Source: Icerya purchasi (lineage: Eukaryota; Arthropoda; Insecta; Hemiptera; Monophlebidae). Taken from it: 64,000 bases of DNA. The notes under the pieces are model-generated. The model had not been told where the DNA came from, did not search any database, and saw only the letters and a program-made list of their open reading frames with translations. The first letter of the stretch is position 1. The number at the start of each line of letters is the position of its first letter. Positions 57,916 to 64,000 of this stretch are shown here, piece after piece. The stretch lies in NCBI GenBank assembly GCA_039619475.1, contig CM077115.1, positions 593,055,643 to 593,119,642 of the forward strand, written 5' to 3'. The translations under genes were made by a program, and so were the position numbers.

Positions 57916-60900
57916 GTAAGTATTGTAATATATGATTGCACTTTTCAGCGTTTCATGCTAGCACTGATACTGAAACATTTTATTATTTAATTGCAGCTAA
58001 ACATTTTCCGATTTAATTTATCGTCTCCTATTTTAATTAGAATCTCATTAACAGTTGTGAGAAAACTGTAAAACAACTTCCCAAAATATTAAATATTGTA
58101 TTTACATAAAATTAAAATTTGTTCTATATAAAAAGATAACTATGAAATCAATTTTATATATTAAGTTACATTAATGAAGTAGGATGATTTATTACGTGTT
58201 TGGTGAAAGAAAAAAATTATAACACATTATTCAATTTATCAATAATTATTCAAAAATATATTTCTTTCAAAATTAACTTTTCAGCTAGATTAATTGAAAT
58301 GTTTAATTTGTAGAATCGCATTATTGAAGAAATTACGGAATTAACGTTAGGTGCAGGTTTTACTTTACTAAAAGATTATTGTTAAACTTTTTTTTTAATC
58401 ATTGTACATTACAGAAATTAAAATAAGTTTATAAACATTTTAGTTGAGTACTGTATTGGCTGTAATGGATTTTATTTTTGTAATGGAATTTCGAAAAGTT
58501 CAGAAAATTTTAAATTTCGAAGTAATATTATGCAGTTAGTAACAAAATAATGTAAGGTAACTTAGTACTTACAATATGGAAGTGTAAATAATTGTCAGTA
58601 ACTTTATTGAAAGTGAGAAGATGTCGTTATTTATACGTTTATATAAACATACGGGGTATATAAAAACAAATCTATTATTTACAATATATTAAGTAATTTT
58701 AGATTCGTTTAGTGGATTACATGGTACGTACCGAATAAGTTACAAATTTGAGAGATTCGTTCATTTTTATTGAGGTGACACATTATTACGATGGATTACG
58801 AACATCCATCAGGCGCATTTTATTGTGAGTTCCGAAAAATAAATGAATATTTCGTTAAAGTTTCTAGTATCTTTAATTATTCCGCGTTAATGTGTGATAC
58901 CGAGATCTTTTCGCTTTGAATTTTCCACGGTATTAAATTACCAATTTGCATTATATTCCGTTGGTTATTTTCCACTTCCTTTTTACGTATATTTTAATGT
59001 TTAACAATATATGTAATGGTATATCGATCGAATTTGTTTATGTGAAAGATAATGCGTTCTCAGTACTGAATAATTCCATTTATATTTGAGTGTTTTACCT
59101 GTAATAAATTTTTATCATTACGCCGAGATATTTTTTCCGCCATATCGGGGGAAATGTAATTTTTAATGATATGAATTCATTAATTAGTTTCAAAAATGTA
59201 TATCAAGCTTATTAAGGTAACTGTGTAGTTTTGGGTTTCTGTTATTTCACTGTTTAATGTTTCATTTATTTTTAATTTGTTCCACTATTTACTCTGATAT
59301 TTTTATCACTTTATACGTCTTGAAATATATTCATTTTTTTCTTTGCTTCGGTATATTTTATTATTTTTTTATAATTTTAGTTCTTCAAGTATTCCTCTAC
59401 ACGTTTTAGTTTGGTCACGTGTCGAAATAGTAGATGATTGTAACATCATTAACTGAAATAATCACAAAAAAAAAAACTGTCGGATATTTAGTAAACCTTA
59501 TTCAGCGGTTGATATTTTCGTATTTTAATGGTGTGACTGGATAATGTACTACTGAAAAGTAATTTTTCGTTACAGAGAGCAAATATTTGGGTTGCTGCAG
59601 TAACGAAGCAAAATGTTAACGCTTCGATGGTTTTTGAATTTCTTACCAAGTTAGTGTCGATCATGCAGTCGTACTTTGTTAAAGTAACTGAAGAAAACAT
59701 TAAAAATAACTTCGTTTTAATTTACGAATTATTGGATGGTTTGTATTTATTATTTGCATATTTATTTTTATGGATACATTTATAAAATAATTAAGTACTA
59801 TTCTATATATTATAAAGGTTGTTAAACTTTTTTATACTTTTTTTTTTTTTTTTTGGAAAAAGGAAATCTTTCTCTTCGGTTATATGCCTTGAGTAGGATA
59901 TTCATTTTTTATGTAAAATTCCGATAACATGTATTTAAGAAAAATCTACAAAAAAAAGAATTTGTTAACCAGCATTTTGAAAATTTTAAAAAAAGGCTTA
60001 TTTTTTGTTCACTTTGAAATTGACGCAAAGAGAAATTACGAACGATCCGAATAATTATCAAAATGACCAGGTTTCTAAAAATCTGAAAATAAAAAAAAGT
60101 TCTGATATAAAGTGGAATATTTTAAGAAAGAGCAGAAGTGTGGATGGTGATAAAAATATGCGTGTCATGCTTTTAAAAGAAAATTCCGAAGGATATCCCA
60201 AAAACTTCCTATTTTCCGCAGTTTCAAAAGTTACTACAGAAAAGTAATTCGAAATAAAACATTAACACGGATCTGTTTTAAATTCACATTTACTAATGTT
60301 CGAAAAGAGTAAATTGTGAATTCATACAAAAAAAGAAAAAAGAATAACCTAAAAAGGCAAACAGACTCATTTTTGTTTTTACGTCGTCCAGTGGGCCGTG
60401 TTAAATAAAAATTTCGTTTAAATTTTGAATAATCTGCTAAATGCAGAATAATTGAACTGTTTTGATTTTTCGCATAAGCATTTAAACTGCATTTCTCTAC
60501 ATGATGGTTTTACTTTTTATTTATTTTTATTTTATATTTTTATTGAAATATAGAAATCTTAGATTTTGGTTATCCCCAAAATAGTGATACCGGTGTTTTG
60601 AAAACGTTTATTACACAAACCGGTGTCAAGTCGCAAACGAAAGAAGAGCACTCTCAGATAACATCGCAAGTAACTGGTCAGATCGGTTGGAGAAGAGAAG
60701 GCATAAAGTATAGACGTAACGAACTTTTCTTAGATATTTTGGAATATACTAATTTGCTTATGTCACCACAAGGTAATTTTACAAATGTTCCTTTAATGTC
60801 TGTATTTATTACTTACCGAAAATAGTTTATATTTAATTTCGATTTTTTCCTTCCATTTCATTTATAATTTTTTATTGTAACTGTCAACCGTGTTGATGTA

Positions 60901-62616
60901 GCAAAAACGTGATTATATTAAAATTTTTTAATATCTAAATTATTTACTTTTCACATATCTGATATAATGTGAAATAAATCCACACACACAGATATATTCC
61001 ATATATATATATAAATAAAATAAATAAATAATTAAATAAAATGTTGCGAATAATAAATGCAATTTTAAAAAATATTGATCTAGATTAAAATTATTACATT
61101 TCTTAATTTTAAACGAAAAAAAATAGGAAAAAAACATAATTTTCGTTAACTTGGAAATTGTTGGTATACATAATGAAAATATTAACAATTCATTTTGGTT
61201 TTTTAATGAATAATTTTCATTCCTTTAGGACAAGTGTTATCTGCTCACGTAGCCGGAAGAGTTGTAATGAAATCATATTTAAGTGGCATGCCAGAATGTA
61301 AATTTGGCATAAACGATAAAATTATAGTAGACACAAAAAATGCCGGCAAGGGGACGAATATTAATGTCGGTGCTATAAGCGGTGGAGATGAAAAATCTGG
61401 AAAACCGGTGGTCGTTATCGACGACAGTCAATTCCACCAGTGCGTTAAATTATCTAAATTTGAAACTGAACATGCCATTAGCTTCGTACCACCTGATGGC
61501 GAATTTGAATTGATGAGGTGAATAAATATTTACTATTTTGTCAACCACTCGAATATGTATAGTTTATTAAGGACTGCTGCTGCTAGCATAATACCGAAAT
61601 TTAGAATTTTGGTATTATATTCGAATTGTTGGCCATTTAGACACCGATGTTAGTGTTGAAAGTTTTCTAATGATTATAGTATAAATAATATAACGTTCTT
61701 GTCAACTTATTTACTTTTAAAGTAAATATCGTCAATGGATTGCTGGAGAAAGTTTGTCTATTTTTCTCCAGCAATCCATTGATAACGTTTATTTTCACAT
61801 CTTAATGAGGTGATGAATGTCTCACTTTTAATTGAAATGCGTTATTAATTTTGTTCAACGGCCTGATTGTTTCGCGCCCTTTTAAATAAAATGAAAAAAA
61901 AAAAAAAGAAAGAAAATTGACGACAAATTTATATGCTATTTTGTTAATTTACGTCAATTATCATTAGCAAGCGATTGGCGCTTTTCAATGAATAGTTTCG
62001 TTTATTGCAATAAGGTATAATGACGACCGTTTCAACACAACGAAATGAAATGGAATGTGTAAATTATTTAACATTAAACGAAAACCAGATATTTTGTAAA
62101 AAAAAAAAGAAAAACATTAAACAGCGATTATCCAAACTTCTTTTTATTATTAAAGAGGAAAAGGGTAAAACGGTGTAGATGTATCAAACTATTATGTACA
62201 ACATTTCCTGTTAGTATTTTGGAGATTATTAAACGGAAACCAGATATTTTGTAGAAATAAAGAAAAACATTGAACAGCGATTGACCAAACTTCTTTTTTA
62301 ATTTTTTACTTTGTATATACCGTATGTATGATTTTGTGTAAAACATATGAGACGCTTCATTTGTATTGTTTTTCTTTCAAAGGTATCGAACTACAAAGGA
62401 TATATCGCTTCCATTCCGTGTTATTCCGCTGGTGCGTGAAATTGGCCGCACTCGTATGGAAGTAAAAACAGTCTTGAAATCCAATTTCAAGCCGTCGTTA
62501 TTAGGACAGAAAATTGAGGTTCGCATTCCAACCCCGTTAAATACGTCCGGTGTTCAGTTACTTTGTCTAAAAGGCAAGGCGAAATATAAGCCTTCAGATA
62601 ATGCTATTATTTGGAA
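57739..62616 (+). CDS. AP2M1: AP-2 complex subunit mu (clathrin adaptor), residues 1-360; 3' end beyond the window
   Basis: Medium subunit of the AP-2 adaptor, which links plasma-membrane cargo bearing YxxPhi signals and PIP2 to clathrin in endocytosis. Coding exons are 57739-57915, 59576-59738, 60554-60772, 61229-61517 and 62383-62616, joined by clean GT-AG sites in phases 0, 1, 1, 2; total 1082 nt. Residues 1 to about 140 form the longin-like N domain ([20 protein letters not shown], near-identical to the animal family). The linker holds [14 protein letters not shown], whose Thr154 corresponds to the AAK1-phosphorylated Thr156 of vertebrates. The rest is the mu homology domain. Phe172, Asp174 and Lys201 of the cargo pocket and the lysine cluster KGKAKYK for PIP2 are present. 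The family is about 435 residues long, so some 75 are missing, including the Trp/Arg of the cargo site. Identity is certain from sequence. Confidence 0.97.
59576..59738 (+). CDS. AP2M1: AP-2 mu exon 2 (residues 60-113)
   Basis: Acceptor TTCGTTACAG|AGA, donor GATG|GTTTGT, phase 1 exit. It encodes [20 protein letters not shown] through [11 protein letters not shown], the second half of the longin-like domain. Confidence 0.95.
60554..60772 (+). CDS. AP2M1: AP-2 mu exon 3 (residues 114-186), linker and start of mu homology domain
   Basis: Acceptor GAAATATAG|AA, donor CAAG|GTAATT, phase 1 on both sides. It contains [19 protein letters not shown], the phosphorylated-threonine linker ([16 protein letters not shown]) and the cargo-pocket strand [11 protein letters not shown]. 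Confidence 0.95.
61229..61517 (+). CDS. AP2M1: AP-2 mu exon 4 (residues 187-282)
   Basis: Acceptor TTCCTTTAG|GA, donor ATGAG|GTGAAT, phase 2 exit. It encodes [19 protein letters not shown], the insect-variable loop ([20 protein letters not shown]), where it differs most from vertebrates, and [13 protein letters not shown]. Confidence 0.95.
61732..61782. repeat. Perfect 20-bp hairpin in AP-2 mu intron 4
   Basis: TCAATGGATTGCTGGAGAAA at 61732-61751 is followed after an 11-base loop by its exact reverse complement at 61763-61782. The pairing extends imperfectly outward (GTAAATATCG against GATAACGTTTAT). It could be a tiny foldback element or a hairpin in the pre-mRNA. Confidence 0.85.
62078..62305 (+). 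repeat. Tandem duplication of about 75 bp in AP-2 mu intron 4
   Basis: AACCAGATATTTTGTA, then a run of A, GAAAAACATTxAACAGCGATT and CCAAACTTCTTTTT occur at 62084-62145 and again at 62238-62300, separated by about 90 bp. Differences are few, so the duplication is fairly recent. Confidence 0.75.
62383..62616 (+). CDS. AP2M1: AP-2 mu exon 5 (residues 283-360), last exon inside the window
   Basis: Acceptor CTTTCAAAG|G, donor TGGAA|GTGAGT, phase 2 exit. It encodes [20 protein letters not shown] through the PIP2-binding lysines (KGKAKYK) to NAIIWK. No following exon with the expected KRMAGMKE-like start was seen before 64000. Confidence 0.95.
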
Positions 62617-63814
62617 GTGAGTTTTACATAAATTTAAATAAAATTAATAATTATATGCAATGCAATAGTTAACGGGCACTTTTATGCACAACATGTATTT
62701 TTCGAACGGTGTTTATGATTTATTAAAATTACAATTTTGAGTGCATTTTCGTACTACAATAGTTTACATTTAGGCACGTTGCGTAATTTATAATGTTAAA
62801 AAAATCAACTATAGTACATCCAAGTATATTACTGCCCCTGCACTGGAGCAAGAAACAGTAAGAAGAGAGTGAGAAAAAATATTCGTTCAGGTAACCGAGC
62901 GAGCTTCTAAAACATTTCACGCATTTCAATATTTTTTTATTTATTTTTTTCATCAAAAATTGTTTATGTTTTCGGATATTTAGTTGTGTTTTAAGCTATT
63001 TTCATCTCTTTGTTACTTCAACTTAATTTATCCTTTGTCCGCTTTATTTATATTCCCCAACGTGCAGAAATTGTCATAAATTATTAATTTATAAAAGGAA
63101 CATTACATTAAAAAATAAGAACGATAATAATGTGTAACCATTTAATTCGTAAACTACAATTTCTTCATCCAGCGAACTTTCAGATTTCTCATTGTGACGG
63201 GCAGCGGACACCATACATTCTTTAAATATGAATAATAAGTGATTTTACTTATAATTACTTAAATATCGTTGACGTATTATAAAAATGTATTATTTAAAAA
63301 TACGACATATTAACCGCGTTTGGTTTAATCGATTGAAATTAGAGAAATTCGATTTTAAGATAATGGAAAAACAACTCTACACATATAAAGGAAATTAAAA
63401 TCTGAAGTGGCTCCAAGCATCAGTACTTTCATTTTTATCATTTGTGATACTTCCACCGCCAAAATGCGTAAAAAAAATAAATAATGTAGATTTTTTATAT
63501 ATGATCTATTCGTAATGAGAATAAAATATTTGCATTAAAAAAGTTGAAAAAATTAGTGAAAAAAGAAATTCTGTAGACAAATTTCTCAAACTCGCAAAAA
63601 AATACAAGAAATGGACCTTCCTACGAACGAAAAAAGGATAATATAAAAATTAAGGTATCGAACAAATGCGTGAATGAGACAATGAATTTGTGTTTTAAAA
63701 CCGAGATAAATGACTTCGGATTAATTAATTATCGGCGAGAATCTAAATTTTAATAATCACGTGATCTGTGTTTTGGAAAAAACCCAAAAGTCTTGTAGTA
63801 GAATTATAAAGTAA
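62617..63814. other. AP2M1: AP-2 mu intron 5, part within the window
   Basis: AT-rich sequence following the donor at 62617, with no further exon recognised. Confidence 0.6.
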
Positions 63815-64000
63815 AGTAAGTCCCATGGATATCCTTGATAAGGTATCATGGATTGTGAAGTTAAGCTTTCCATAATGTACTAAGCCCAACGGCAAACTAA
63901 GAGTAGGAGGGCCAGTTCCTTTCTACTTGGTATTCGCCTTTACTTTCCCAGATTCCTCTGGTATAACCAATATTCAATTTCAGATTTGGTTTAAACCTGG
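63815..64000 (+). repeat. Dispersed repeat, copy 3 of 3 (runs off the window)
   Basis: Matches 6675-6860 over GTGAAGTTAA, AATGTAC, AAGCCCAAC, a GAGTxGGxGGG block, TTTACTTTCCxxAxxT and the end TTTAAACCTGG. It probably continues past the right edge. Confidence 0.5.

Noticed and set aside
1..64000. CRISPR arrays, operons, rRNA genes or phage-like clusters
   Set aside because: No regularly spaced repeats, no bacterial gene layout and no conserved rRNA sequence were seen; the window is eukaryotic.

Overview
This is AT-rich, intron-rich and transposon-rich nuclear DNA from an animal, almost certainly an arthropod and probably an insect. The reasons are: a clathrin-adaptor gene (AP-2 mu) split by ordinary GT-AG introns with a very animal-like protein sequence; mariner, Tc1-like, piggyBac, Helitron, Penelope-like and non-LTR elements of types common in insect genomes; and no operons, ribosome-binding sites or compact gene spacing. 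The species cannot be fixed from the sequence alone.

Only two host genes can be supported. The first fills the left 29 kb on the minus strand. One very long, disordered first coding exon (27543-29328) is followed by eight short exons (19130-19348, 15760-16035, 12879-13088, 12372-12611, 11211-11528, 7386-7676, 4728-4994, 482-810). Every intron is phase 1, every internal exon is a multiple of three, and all splice sites can be read off the DNA. The assembled protein is about 1311 residues and I do not recognise it. Its small exons look like tandemly duplicated modules of two kinds: exons 2-6 share an Asn-Ser/Ala-Glu core, and exons 7-9 share an Arg-(Val/Ile)-(Ala/Ser)-x-Ser-Tyr core. This is the most interesting feature of the window. 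The second gene is AP-2 complex subunit mu on the plus strand at the right end (57739-62616), with five coding exons giving residues 1-360. The last roughly 75 residues lie beyond the window.

The introns of the first gene are loaded with mobile DNA: a decayed non-LTR copy (1746-3070), two copies of a dispersed repeat (5130-5280, 6675-6900), a SINE-like unit (7065-7204), two Penelope-like copies head to head (about 9090-10928), two more non-LTR 3' ends (13321-13770, 13806-14850), a TIR element (21434-22302), two Tc1/mariner-like relics (22531-23170, 24076-24976) and a structurally complete but mutated mariner (25227-26491).

Between the two genes (29343-57700) I see no host gene. The stretch 29.4-37.4 kb is AT-rich and nearly featureless. 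Then come an internally deleted piggyBac (37497-38816), a short Helitron (39580-40559), two copies of an RNase H-bearing non-LTR family head to head (about 41230-43480 minus, 43485-48570 plus), a MITE with arms of about 150 bp (48921-49537), an I-clade-like LINE whose 5' half is inverted against its 3' end as in twin priming (49661-53171), a candidate TIR element (53172-53806) and a large palindrome (55471-55905). All transposon genes seen are broken.

There is no sign that the two genes work together. AP-2 mu serves clathrin-mediated endocytosis at the plasma membrane. The minus-strand gene is probably an intracellular, disordered, Ser/Asn-rich protein of unknown role.
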